A stretch of DNA of 64,000 nucleotides from Nanobdellota archaeon (GTDB taxonomy: Archaea; Aenigmatarchaeota; Aenigmatarchaeia; QMZP01), in NCBI GenBank assembly GCA_018816245.1, contig JAHIVW010000003.1, positions 186,001-250,000 of the forward strand, read 5' to 3'. The number at the start of each line of letters is the position of its first letter. Position 1 is the first letter of the stretch. The notes beneath the pieces were generated by a model, which worked only from the letters and a program-made list of their open reading frames with translations, ran no database searches and had not been told where the DNA came from. This document shows, one piece after another, positions 25,680 through 33,569 of this stretch. The translations under genes and the position numbers were made by a program.

Positions 25680-28601
25680 TCACCCTGGCCAATTTGAATC
25701 TCCAAGTTTTTCAACAACGTAGTCTAACCCAAGGGAGACTCCCGAAAGAGCAAGGCTGAGCCCTCCGGAACTCGGTGCTGCTCCAAGAGCAACGCCATCG
25801 AGGATATTAACAATTGGTTTTCCGATAACGATCCACCAACTTGTTTTTGAATAACAGAAGTTGTGCTCATCCTTATAATTACTCATATCAGGTGAGACGA
25901 CGATGCCCCGGGTCGTGCATTCTTCTTGCATCAGGGTATCTATCTTTCCATCAGCGTCATAGTCATCCATAGAAAGTACCTGTGCTCCTTCTCCGGGAAT
26001 GGTGTATCCTTGCAACTCAATGTTTTCCCATTCTCCGTCTCCATCAATATCTTTGAAGGTTAACAATCGGGATGAATCAAACTGGATAACCTGTGCAAAG
26101 AGTCTGCTATATATATTTCCTTCAAACTTGAGCACTTTCACGTCTGTTGCCGGCGCAAAGAAGTCAGAGAGAAGAGGAAGATCTGCATCCTGCATCTCAC
26201 ACACAAACGGCTCTTGTTTTCTTGACGTAAAGAATCCACAGTTGAAACGAATCCGTGGTTGCTCCGCGAGGCGGAGACAGAGATAGTTTTCCATGTTGGA
26301 ATCTCCGCAATTACTAACACTTCCAGTGGTTTTGAATATTCCAGTATTCCATCCCAAGGAATTAAAGGGAATGGTTTCCTGAGGAACAAACCGATAGAAA
26401 TCTCCTTCAAAATTGTCGTTTTCGTGAAATGTTGTTATGATCTCAGGAATCTCATCAATGAAAATTGTGGCATGATTACTAAGGATCTCATTACAGGTCG
26501 CTTTTTTCAGATTCTCTGAATAGTCATAGACAACAATATCGAGTCCGTTCTTACATATCTCATCAACCCGATAGACGTCAATTGCCATATCATTGGATCC
26601 CCAGTTATCGTCAACTGCATAAATATGAAGGACGTAAGGGACGTCCTCCTCAAGGAACATGTCTGTTTCATAAACAAAGTTTCCAGAGGTCACGCTTCGG
26701 AGGATAGCTGGTTTAGGTTCCGTTGATTGAATTCGTCCCTCATAAAAATGGTAGATTTTCTGTTCAAGACCTGGGAAATAGTTTGATGTTCCTTCATTAA
26801 TTTTTGTGATATGGTCAATCCAGACGTCGTTAAGCGGGATCCCTGTGCTGGTATCTCCGAGATAAGGGAAAGTAATCTTTAACAAAGAAGATCCAAGAAG
26901 CGATTCAACGATTTCTTCATATTCCTTCTTGCTGAGTGTGTCGCCGACAGCTTTAGTTATTTCTGTCTGAACAAATTCATTTGACGTTTCGTAGGTAAAC
27001 AATGGTCGATAAGAAAGTCCAAACAGGGCTTCGAGATCACTCATATCAATTGTCGATTTAAGAGAAGGTGTCTCACTAGAAAGTAATTCAAGATTTTTTT
27101 CGATATCACCGCATTGTAATTCATTCGTCGAACTCAATTCTGGGTTTTCGCATATGACCGATCCCTCTTGGGTAACAACATATTTGTCACAAACAACGTT
27201 GTCTTCATACACAAAGAGGTCAGCACGGCAGGGGGATGCAAGATAGAACTGAGTGTCATCATCTGTTGCTCGTTTCTTTAATATAACAGGTTTTTCATTA
27301 TTAGGTGCGAGATTATTGAGTGCCGTTGTTTCTAAACCAGAAAGAGGAACAGTTTTGATTCCTGAATCATCACACTGAAGCGCTTTCTGGAGCACAAGGG
27401 TATTCGGTCTATTTAGGGCTTTTGAATGTTGGCATGCCGCCTGTTCAGCAATAATAGTTGCAATTGAGACATCAAAATAGTTTTGGACTGTTTTAATAGA
27501 TTCTTCGCCTTCAAGAACAACGGCATCGGTGATGCGATCCTTTTCGTCCTGTTTCAAAAACTGGAACAGATCGGGAACACCATTCAAAAGTGACTGGTCG
27601 GGGTTTTCTTCTTCTGCTAGAATAAATGCACTCGTTACTTCTTCTTGGTTTATACCTTTTTCAGTTACTTTGAGATACGTATCAACAGAATTCCCGTAGG
27701 TATTTTTGATCACTTTGTTGATCTTGTTTTTTGCAACATTATAGACAATCTTTCGTGCTTCTCCTGGTGTTGTTGATGTATCTGTCAAAATCATTGTCCC
27801 TCCTGTATCTTTGCCGGTTTCTACTTGATCAAAGACATCTTTGAAATAGACAACAGCAGCAATAACTCCACCAACAATCGCAAACTTTCCGAGCTTTGTT
27901 TTTGTGAGATATTTCAATGGTGAGGTAACAAGTTTTCTTGCCTTCACTCCAAGGAGTCCAGCAGGAACAGCATAGGTGCCTACACGAACAATACCACTGT
28001 AACTCACCCAGAAACCATTCCATGAATAATCTTCTCCTAACGGAAAGATTGTTTGAAAAATAAGATAGGTTGGATCACCAAACCCCCCGATGTATTCGTT
28101 AAAATCATCCTTGAATAACTCAGGAGAAAACCGTTCAGGAAGGTGAAATCCCTTGAGAAGGCATGTTACCTGTCCCTCTCCTCCTGGTTTCTTTTCACAG
28201 GTGAGACCAAGTTCGGATTGTTTGATGGCATCTCCTATTTCACCAATTTTCCCAGCTGGAGAAAGCGGAGGAAAAACTTGGTTCTCTTTTTCTTCATATT
28301 GAGGAGCTGTCTTGATGCAGGGAAGCGCATCATTTCCTTGTGCAACAGCACTCAATGCGCAGGCGAGCGAGGCTGTTGACTGGTATGCGATGATATTGTC
28401 TTGGGAAAGCTCTTTTTGATCACACCACCAGTACCAACTTGGTGCATCTTCATCACATGCTAAGAATCCTGCAATCCCACTTCCTCCTGACATGAGGATT
28501 GCCATAACCATGACAGCAAAAATGACAAAAGCGAAAACCCCCATAACTTCGATAATCGTGAAGGAGATACCCTTCCGTGAAGAGGAGCCAACACCCATCA
28601 T
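25680..28601 (-). CDS. Large membrane-anchored extracytoplasmic protein of pilin-like cluster
   Basis: A 973-residue protein. The N-terminus (MMGVGSSSRKG) leads into one hydrophobic helix ('FTIIEVMGVFAFVIFAVMVM'), like a class III signal segment. A second hydrophobic patch lies near residues 195-255. The rest is a large region with many cysteines, 'DIDGDGEW'- and 'DYDADGKID'-type Asp repeats that resemble calcium-binding loops near the C-terminus, and a final hydrophobic stretch before 'GDSNWPG'. It is the largest gene of the nine-gene unit and may be the main surface or adhesive component. I recognise no family. Confidence 0.65.
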   Translation of the reverse strand: MMGVGSSSRKGISFTIIEVMGVFAFVIFAVMVMAILMSGGSGIAGFLACDEDAPSWYWWCDQKELSQDNIIAYQSTASLACALSAVAQGNDALPCIKTAPQYEEKENQVFPPLSPAGKIGEIGDAIKQSELGLTCEKKPGGEGQVTCLLKGFHLPERFSPELFKDDFNEYIGGFGDPTYLIFQTIFPLGEDYSWNGFWVSYSGIVRVGTYAVPAGLLGVKARKLVTSPLKYLTKTKLGKFAIVGGVIAAVVYFKDVFDQVETGKDTGGTMILTDTSTTPGEARKIVYNVAKNKINKVIKNTYGNSVDTYLKVTEKGINQEEVTSAFILAEEENPDQSLLNGVPDLFQFLKQDEKDRITDAVVLEGEESIKTVQNYFDVSIATIIAEQAACQHSKALNRPNTLVLQKALQCDDSGIKTVPLSGLETTALNNLAPNNEKPVILKKRATDDDTQFYLASPCRADLFVYEDNVVCDKYVVTQEGSVICENPELSSTNELQCGDIEKNLELLSSETPSLKSTIDMSDLEALFGLSYRPLFTYETSNEFVQTEITKAVGDTLSKKEYEEIVESLLGSSLLKITFPYLGDTSTGIPLNDVWIDHITKINEGTSNYFPGLEQKIYHFYEGRIQSTEPKPAILRSVTSGNFVYETDMFLEEDVPYVLHIYAVDDNWGSNDMAIDVYRVDEICKNGLDIVVYDYSENLKKATCNEILSNHATIFIDEIPEIITTFHENDNFEGDFYRFVPQETIPFNSLGWNTGIFKTTGSVSNCGDSNMENYLCLRLAEQPRIRFNCGFFTSRKQEPFVCEMQDADLPLLSDFFAPATDVKVLKFEGNIYSRLFAQVIQFDSSRLLTFKDIDGDGEWENIELQGYTIPGEGAQVLSMDDYDADGKIDTLMQEECTTRGIVVSPDMSNYKDEHNFCYSKTSWWIVIGKPIVNILDGVALGAAPSSGGLSLALSGVSLGLDYVVEKLGDSNWPG

Positions 28602-28629
28602 TTTCTTTTAGAGTCCAGCTTAAAAAGGG

Positions 28630-29703
28630 TCAGGAAAGTGGCTCTGTGTGTCGGATAAGAAAGCGGAGTTCAAGCGGCGCTTCTTTTATCGTAGACCCTT
28701 TCTTAACCGGAACACGCTCTCCTGAAAGAAGGGTCGAGGTTACAAGAAACTCAGCTGTTGGCTGCAGAACAAAATCACACGTTAGTTCAGCCGTCCCTGC
28801 TTGTATACTTGACGAACAAGATGGAAGTAGCTTGACCGTTGCATGCTCAAGGGTGATGTGTGTTTCAATACCAGGGAGAATCGCTGTGTCGATTCCTTCA
28901 ACAATCAACAAGAGAGACGCCTGCAGATCACTTGTGAGCGTTTCTTCTATTTCAGAAAGTGATTTGCTGTATTGATTTTCGGTAAAGAGGGAAGCAAGAT
29001 CTCTCTGATTTGTTGGAAGATCTGTTCCGAGATCAATGGTTATTGTTCCTCCTTCTGGAATCGTGAGTGTTGGGTCCGGTTCCCACAGATCGATTCCTGT
29101 TTTTGTTGTCGGTCCAAGACTCGAGGCAAGTTGCGATCCAGCTTCAATGAGCGAAAAACAACCTGCAGGAAGGACTCGTTCAAACGAAAACGTTTTGCTG
29201 ACCTGAAAAACAAGATCAGAAGAAGGTGCTTCTCCAATTCCTGTTGCTTGTCTTGCTATTGCTGTAATGGTTCCAGTTGTATCAGGTGCTTCAACATCAA
29301 ATTCTGGAAGAATGTAGGTAAATGAGAAAAAACGGTTTATTCTCCCGGTATACGATTTCATATTGAGCTCTGCCTTTTCAGTTATTACAGCAAGGATAGT
29401 CTGCTGAGAGGGAGCCTTGAGTTCCTGGTTCCACCAGACAAGCGGAGAACCAGTAAATCCTGTTCCTCCACCAACGTACAGGGTATCGAAGCACGCCTGT
29501 CCTAGTGAGAAGGTCAATGCTGTGTTTGCAGTAATCTCTGCTGCATCAAGAGCATGGAATGCGCTAAATGTTTGGGCTTGAATATGAATATTTTCGGTTT
29601 CACCTGTTCTCAGATCTGGCAATATTACAAAATTATAGACAATAACACCGATAAACAGGAAACTGAGTGTGATCGACAATATATGGATTGCCATTCCTTT
29701 CAT
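28630..29703 (-). CDS. Single-pass membrane protein, pilin-like cluster
   Basis: A 357-residue protein that starts MKGMAIHIL and has one N-terminal hydrophobic helix (about residues 6-28), followed by a beta-rich extracytoplasmic domain with repeated Thr/Ser/Leu strands and four cysteines. The ATG at 29703 is one base from the stop of the gene before it, so the two are coupled; the frame to 29754 is only open sequence. The 'KG' before the helix resembles a prepilin peptidase site. No family recognised. Confidence 0.62.
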   Translation of the reverse strand: MKGMAIHILSITLSFLFIGVIVYNFVILPDLRTGETENIHIQAQTFSAFHALDAAEITANTALTFSLGQACFDTLYVGGGTGFTGSPLVWWNQELKAPSQQTILAVITEKAELNMKSYTGRINRFFSFTYILPEFDVEAPDTTGTITAIARQATGIGEAPSSDLVFQVSKTFSFERVLPAGCFSLIEAGSQLASSLGPTTKTGIDLWEPDPTLTIPEGGTITIDLGTDLPTNQRDLASLFTENQYSKSLSEIEETLTSDLQASLLLIVEGIDTAILPGIETHITLEHATVKLLPSCSSSIQAGTAELTCDFVLQPTAEFLVTSTLLSGERVPVKKGSTIKEAPLELRFLIRHTEPLS

Positions 29704-29704
29704 G

Positions 29705-30133
29705 TTAAGCACCGTCACTCTTTTCACGAACACGATAGGTTGTGTAACCACCACCAGGAACAGGAAGATCGATAAGGGTGTTCCCCTGAAACGTTGCTTC
29801 CACTGGCTCGATTGCTATACCGACCAGATCAGTCACTTTTACAAGTGTTTCCCCTTTTGCTGCCGACCAAATCTCTGCGCCTCGTTCTCCGAGTAATTGG
29901 GCAATCGGTACACGGTTACTTGTTGTTTGTAGTACGGTGATGGTTCCGCTGCCAGTATCCTCAATTTGATAGAAGAGGTTCACAGTCGATTTGATACCAA
30001 CAATATGACCGATCAACCCTCCTTTCGCGAGGAGAACAAGAACAGTAATGATCGTTGCTGCAACGATTCCTAAGATAAGCAGATCAACAAATCCATGCTG
30101 CTTTTTAGATTTGAACAATAATTTCACCGACAT
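29705..30133 (-). CDS. Single-pass membrane protein, pilin-like cluster
   Basis: A 142-residue protein: a basic N-terminus 'MSVKLLFKSKKQHG', one hydrophobic helix ('FVDLLILGIVAATIITVLVLL') and a soluble domain of about 100 residues with predicted strands. The 'KKQHG' just before the helix is a possible prepilin cleavage motif. Its start lies 28 bases inside the preceding gene. No family recognised. Confidence 0.6.
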   Translation of the reverse strand: MSVKLLFKSKKQHGFVDLLILGIVAATIITVLVLLAKGGLIGHIVGIKSTVNLFYQIEDTGSGTITVLQTTSNRVPIAQLLGERGAEIWSAAKGETLVKVTDLVGIAIEPVEATFQGNTLIDLPVPGGGYTTYRVREKSDGA

Positions 30134-30512
30134 GCACCTCTGTTCCACGTTTTATTGCTGTTGGGATCGTGTATTGTTCATTTAGTAATCCCGCTGAACC
30201 AAAACTCCATGTTGTCTTCCCTTCTGTTCCCATCTTATCAATCACAACAACGCGACCTTTAGGAAGGTCACATAATGTAGTTAGTATCATCTGTTCATTA
30301 TCAGTAAGAAAGGTTTCATCAATAACCGCTCCACCTAAACAGTGTCGGGCTCGGTGTGCATAGGAAGCAACCGCAATCTTCCCTTCCCCATAATCTGAGA
30401 TAACATCACTCTGAATAAGATTTCCTGTAACAATCAAGACCATGACCGCTAAGGTCATAATGTAAATAACAGCCGCTGCCATGTGTTCGACTTCGAAAGT
30501 TCCTTTCAACAC
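30105..30512 (-). CDS. Single-pass membrane protein, pilin-like cluster
   Basis: A 135-residue protein. I chose the GTG at 30512, which overlaps the previous stop (GTGTTGA) and gives an N-terminus reading VLKGTFEVEHMAAAVIYIM. 'LKG' followed by residues including Glu and then a hydrophobic stretch is close to an archaeal class III signal with the conserved Glu at position five of the mature pilin. The remainder is a small soluble domain with two cysteines. The frame open to 30557 runs inside the previous gene. Confidence 0.6.
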   Translation of the reverse strand: MLKGTFEVEHMAAAVIYIMTLAVMVLIVTGNLIQSDVISDYGEGKIAVASYAHRARHCLGGAVIDETFLTDNEQMILTTLCDLPKGRVVVIDKMGTEGKTTWSFGSAGLLNEQYTIPTAIKRGTEVHVGEIIVQI

Positions 30513-30919
30513 GCTTCCACCATCGCAAGTTTTTCTTCTTTTTTCTTCCGAATACACACCTTATTGACATGTTCTAACGAAATAAGCACGCTTTGTTGCT
30601 TCTTTTCAGGATAGGTGAGAATCATTGCCTGTGCTTGGTGTTTCTCCTCTGGACTAAGGGAAACGACAAAGAAATGTTTGCTATCTTCATAGATTACGGA
30701 TACATTGGCGTATGAAAACAACGAGAGTGTTGCAAATCCCTCATCAATCCCGGAAAGTGCAGAAATATAAAAGGCTCCTGTTTCTGCGTATTTTGTAGCA
30801 CTCACAGTTAGAGATGCAGCAGGTTGCAAAACAATGAACATAATAAAGGCTGCAAAGGCCGCAAAGACAAATGCCAGGAGCAAATAAAGAAACATCTCTG
30901 GACCGGTAAGTGCACTCAT
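30506..30919 (-). CDS. Single-pass membrane protein, pilin-like cluster
   Basis: A 137-residue protein: 'MSALTGPEMF' then a long hydrophobic helix (about residues 10-36), then a soluble domain with a highly basic C-terminal end ('KVCIRKKKEEKLAMVEAC'). A TG-P-E pattern before the helix is pilin-like (Gly and Glu). It begins four bases after the stop of the 219-residue gene and overlaps the next gene's GTG. No family recognised. Confidence 0.6.
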   Translation of the reverse strand: MSALTGPEMFLYLLLAFVFAAFAAFIMFIVLQPAASLTVSATKYAETGAFYISALSGIDEGFATLSLFSYANVSVIYEDSKHFFVVSLSPEEKHQAQAMILTYPEKKQQSVLISLEHVNKVCIRKKKEEKLAMVEAC

Positions 30920-30923
30920 AGAA

Positions 30924-31583
30924 TCACGTTAATGGTGTTTCACAGTTCAATTGACTGGTTGTATAGTCTCCTTTTACAGTATACGCATCGGCAAAGCCGG
31001 TATTTCGAATCAGGGTAATGCACACATAGAGCTTCTTTGTGTCACTGTTTGGATTGAATTCGGGGTTGTTCAAAAATTTTAATGGGGAACTATACGCAAC
31101 AAGATCAGCGAATTGCTGTTTTGTGTAATCTTTAACCGTCTCTGCTTCTCCTGGCGACAGTTTTCTTCCCGCATATTCACCGAGTCCGGGATTCTTTGGA
31201 ACAGCAATGATACAGCCTCCGCTTGTTGGACAGACTTTGCATGCATTAAAACACTCCTCATGATCTGGATCATATCCTTCAATGTTAGCATCACAGATCG
31301 CATTACATGTTGCCCGGTCTGCGAAGACAACACCGAGAACACAGGTTTTGTCGAGTTTAAGTGCGAACTTCACGATGTCTGCACCGAGCGTATTCTGTGA
31401 TCCATAAGGACCTATTCCTGAAATTTCATCAAGAGGGTCGAGGGTTTCTTTCCAACACGTTGAATACCAGAGTGTCCCAATGTCGCTTCCGAAGACCGCG
31501 ATGATGATGACTGCAAAAACAGCGAGAAAAATGATAAGCATAAAAGTCGAAACTTGCGTTTCGCCTGTTCGATAACTCCCCAT
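30924..31583 (-). CDS. Cysteine-rich single-pass membrane protein, pilin-like cluster
   Basis: A 219-residue protein. The N-terminus 'MGSYRTGETQVSTF' precedes one hydrophobic helix ('MLIIFLAVFAVIIIAVFG'). The 'TGETQ' stretch before the helix resembles a class III signal with Gly at the cleavage point and Glu nearby. The outer part has about ten cysteines, including 'CNAICDANIEGYDPDHEEC' and 'CKVCPTSGGC', suggesting a disulfide-stabilised module. No family recognised. Confidence 0.62.
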   Translation of the reverse strand: MGSYRTGETQVSTFMLIIFLAVFAVIIIAVFGSDIGTLWYSTCWKETLDPLDEISGIGPYGSQNTLGADIVKFALKLDKTCVLGVVFADRATCNAICDANIEGYDPDHEECFNACKVCPTSGGCIIAVPKNPGLGEYAGRKLSPGEAETVKDYTKQQFADLVAYSSPLKFLNNPEFNPNSDTKKLYVCITLIRNTGFADAYTVKGDYTTSQLNCETPLT

Positions 31584-31616
31584 AGAGTTCTATGGGGGAA
31601 CAGAAAATAAAAGGTC

Positions 31617-31736
31617 CTATCGAATTCCGGAGAATTGTCCATAGAGGTACAGACTCATGAGAATGACAATTGTCACCATGATAACTTCAAACCAGACGTT
31701 GAGTCCGGTGAAAATGATGTATCCCTTTTGTTTCAT
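31617..31736 (-). CDS. 39-residue membrane peptide, pilin-like cluster
   Basis: A tiny frame from ATG at 31736 to TAG at 31617. It starts MKQKGYIIF and has a hydrophobic helix containing 'VIMVTIVILMSLYLYG'. The ATG overlaps the stop of the 38-residue peptide (ATGA), and the next gene follows 33 bases later. Coupling on both sides argues that it is translated. The basic start and 'KG' match the other cluster members. Confidence 0.6.
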   Translation of the reverse strand: MKQKGYIIFTGLNVWFEVIMVTIVILMSLYLYGQFSGIR

Positions 31737-31849
31737 GGCAGCGACCCCACAAACTCAAAGCGCTGAATGAGCGCAACAATAAGGAGCATAACAACAAAAA
31801 TCGTGAGGAAAATGAGAAGCGTATTCATTCCAAAGCCTTTTCTCATCAT
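31733..31849 (-). CDS. 38-residue membrane peptide, pilin-like cluster
   Basis: A tiny frame whose ATG at 31849 overlaps the GGGP synthase stop (ATGA) and whose own stop overlaps the next ATG. The sequence starts MMRKGFGMNT and has one hydrophobic helix ('LLIFLTIFVVMLLIVALIQ'). It is the first of nine small-to-large single-pass proteins downstream of GGGP synthase. Confidence 0.6.
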   Translation of the reverse strand: MMRKGFGMNTLLIFLTIFVVMLLIVALIQRFEFVGSLP

Positions 31850-32598
31850 CCTTCACCATGAATCGCCCTGGCAAATTTCCGGATCGCCTCGACCGAGCCC
31901 TCCTGCTCGATCTTGGTTCCGATATGAATACAATTCGCGCCAGCCTTGATAAGGTTGCCAGCTTGCTCCGGGGTCTTCACCCCGCCCGCAATCACGAGTT
32001 TAATGTCAGAAACCTCGCGGATCGCTTTTATGATCGGAAGCGGTACGTGCTCCGGGGCACCGGATCCGGCCTCAAGGATCGCGAAGCGCATGCCCATGTA
32101 CTGCGCTGAGAGCGTATACGCAATCGCAAGGTCAGGCTTCTCTCGAGGAAGCAGGTGTGCTTCACCAACCCATCCTGCGGTCTGGCCAGGATCAAAAATG
32201 AGATAGGCAGTCGGAATTGGTTCAAGTCCAAGCTGCCGCACCACCAATGATCCCAGGGTCTGGGCACCGGTGATCCAGTACGGATTTTTGGAATTCATGA
32301 GACTCATAAAGTAGATGGAATCAGCATAGGGCGTTACGTTGCTGACGTTTCCCGGGAAGATGTGAAGCGGAACGGAAACAGATTCCTTGATCCGCTTGGC
32401 TAGGTCGTCCAGAACCGGCCCCTGGGCACCAATGGACCCACCGAGCATAATCACATCAGCCCCACCTTCTTCAAGTCGCTTGGCAAGCTTGGCTCCGTTT
32501 TCTGGAGGCTGTTTTGCTGGGTCGATCAATCCCATAAAAACACCCTTGCCCTGGTCATTGAGACTGTTGATGCGGGCCTCGGTTTTTCCGATCTTCAT
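31846..32598 (-). CDS. Geranylgeranylglyceryl phosphate synthase
   Basis: A 250-residue TIM-barrel prenyltransferase of the GGGPS/PcrB family, which joins geranylgeranyl diphosphate to sn-glycerol-1-phosphate in the first committed step of archaeal ether lipids. It shows 'MGLIDPAKQP', 'EGGADVIMLGGSIG', 'LPLHIFPGN'-type ('VPLHIFPGNVSNV') and the phosphate-binding 'LVIAGGVKTPEQA' and 'ANCIHIGTKIE'. The start is 51 nt from the divergent epimerase gene. Its last codon overlaps the first small membrane peptide, linking a lipid gene with the pilin-like cluster. Confidence 0.92.
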   Translation of the reverse strand: MKIGKTEARINSLNDQGKGVFMGLIDPAKQPPENGAKLAKRLEEGGADVIMLGGSIGAQGPVLDDLAKRIKESVSVPLHIFPGNVSNVTPYADSIYFMSLMNSKNPYWITGAQTLGSLVVRQLGLEPIPTAYLIFDPGQTAGWVGEAHLLPREKPDLAIAYTLSAQYMGMRFAILEAGSGAPEHVPLPIIKAIREVSDIKLVIAGGVKTPEQAGNLIKAGANCIHIGTKIEQEGSVEAIRKFARAIHGEG

Positions 32599-32616
32599 AC
32601 CCTCTAGAGGGCTGTT

Positions 32617-32628
32617 TTGTTTAAATAC
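32617..32628. promoter_or_regulatory. Shared palindromic TATA box between GGGP synthase and epimerase genes
   Basis: TTTAAATA (core TTTAAA, a palindrome) at 32620-32627 is 25-26 nt from both start codons (32598 and 32649). A second palindrome CCTCTAGAGG at 32601-32610 lies at the expected transcription start of the minus-strand gene and might be an operator, though ten-base palindromes are common by chance. Confidence 0.55.
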
Positions 32629-32648
32629 GCTCTCCGTAAGAAGGGCAT

Positions 32649-33548
32649 ATGATCCTGATTACCGGAGGAACAGGGTTTCTCGGGAGCGCGGTCACGAAGC
32701 AGCTTCTGGTTGCAGGAAAGCCTGTCCGGATCCTTGTCCGGGATGGTATTGCCGCCAAGAAGCGCTTTCCCAAGGTACAGGTAATTCAGGGAGATATTCT
32801 TGGGAACGGGTTGCGTGAGGCACTGAAGGGAGTTACCACGGTTATCCACCTCGCTGGCAAAGTCTCCTACACAGCACCAAAAAAGGACCTCTTTACAGTC
32901 AATGTCCAAGGTACCCAACATCTCTTGGACGCCTGCACAACGGTCAAGCGCTTTCTCTTTGCTGGAAGTGTTGGTGTTTATCCTAAGCGGCATGATATGA
33001 TCACGGAGGCAACGCCTCTTCAGCCCAAGACCGCCTATGGCGAATCAAAACGCGTCGCTGAAGAGCTCATCTTTGAACGCTTTCCGGATGCTGTTTCTCT
33101 GCGAATTGCCCCGATCTACGGTCCTGGCAGTCCGATTTGGGGAACCCTCCTAGATGCCCTCGCGAAGGGATTCCCCATTCCAAAGACGAAAAACCAGACT
33201 CACGTGGTTCATGTGAATGATGTTGCTCAGGCGTTTTACAAGGCACTGACCAAGGGAATTGGCCCCTACCTCGTTGCCGATAAGGAGCCGGTTCCGTTCG
33301 TCCAGTTTGCAAGTGCTTTGTGTCGCCAGTTAGGTAAGGAACCGACCTTCAAACCTGTCTGGCTCCTGCGATTGGCAATGCGACTCAAACGCTTAGGGCC
33401 GTCTCTCGATACCTTGATCATGCAACGACACTATGACATCAGCAAGGCACAGCACGACCTTGGGTATCACCCAACGGTCTCCTTGCAAGAAGGCGTCAAA
33501 ACCATGGTCGCGTGGTATCAACAAGAACATTTAAAGAAACAGCACTAG
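32649..33548 (+). CDS. NAD-dependent epimerase/dehydratase (extended SDR)
   Basis: A 299-residue Rossmann-fold enzyme with 'GGTGFLG' at residues 6-12 for NAD(P), 'VIHLAGKVSY', a catalytic 'YGESK' (Tyr and Lys) and Ser/Thr upstream ('FAGSVGVY'). The C-terminal part is the variable substrate domain. Enzymes of this type change nucleotide sugars or reduce other small molecules; the substrate is unknown. It is leaderless by the TATA spacing and 21 bases before thrS. Confidence 0.88.
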   Translation: MILITGGTGFLGSAVTKQLLVAGKPVRILVRDGIAAKKRFPKVQVIQGDILGNGLREALKGVTTVIHLAGKVSYTAPKKDLFTVNVQGTQHLLDACTTVKRFLFAGSVGVYPKRHDMITEATPLQPKTAYGESKRVAEELIFERFPDAVSLRIAPIYGPGSPIWGTLLDALAKGFPIPKTKNQTHVVHVNDVAQAFYKALTKGIGPYLVADKEPVPFVQFASALCRQLGKEPTFKPVWLLRLAMRLKRLGPSLDTLIMQRHYDISKAQHDLGYHPTVSLQEGVKTMVAWYQQEHLKKQH

Positions 33549-33569
33549 AATCGTCAAGGGGCTTTTGAA

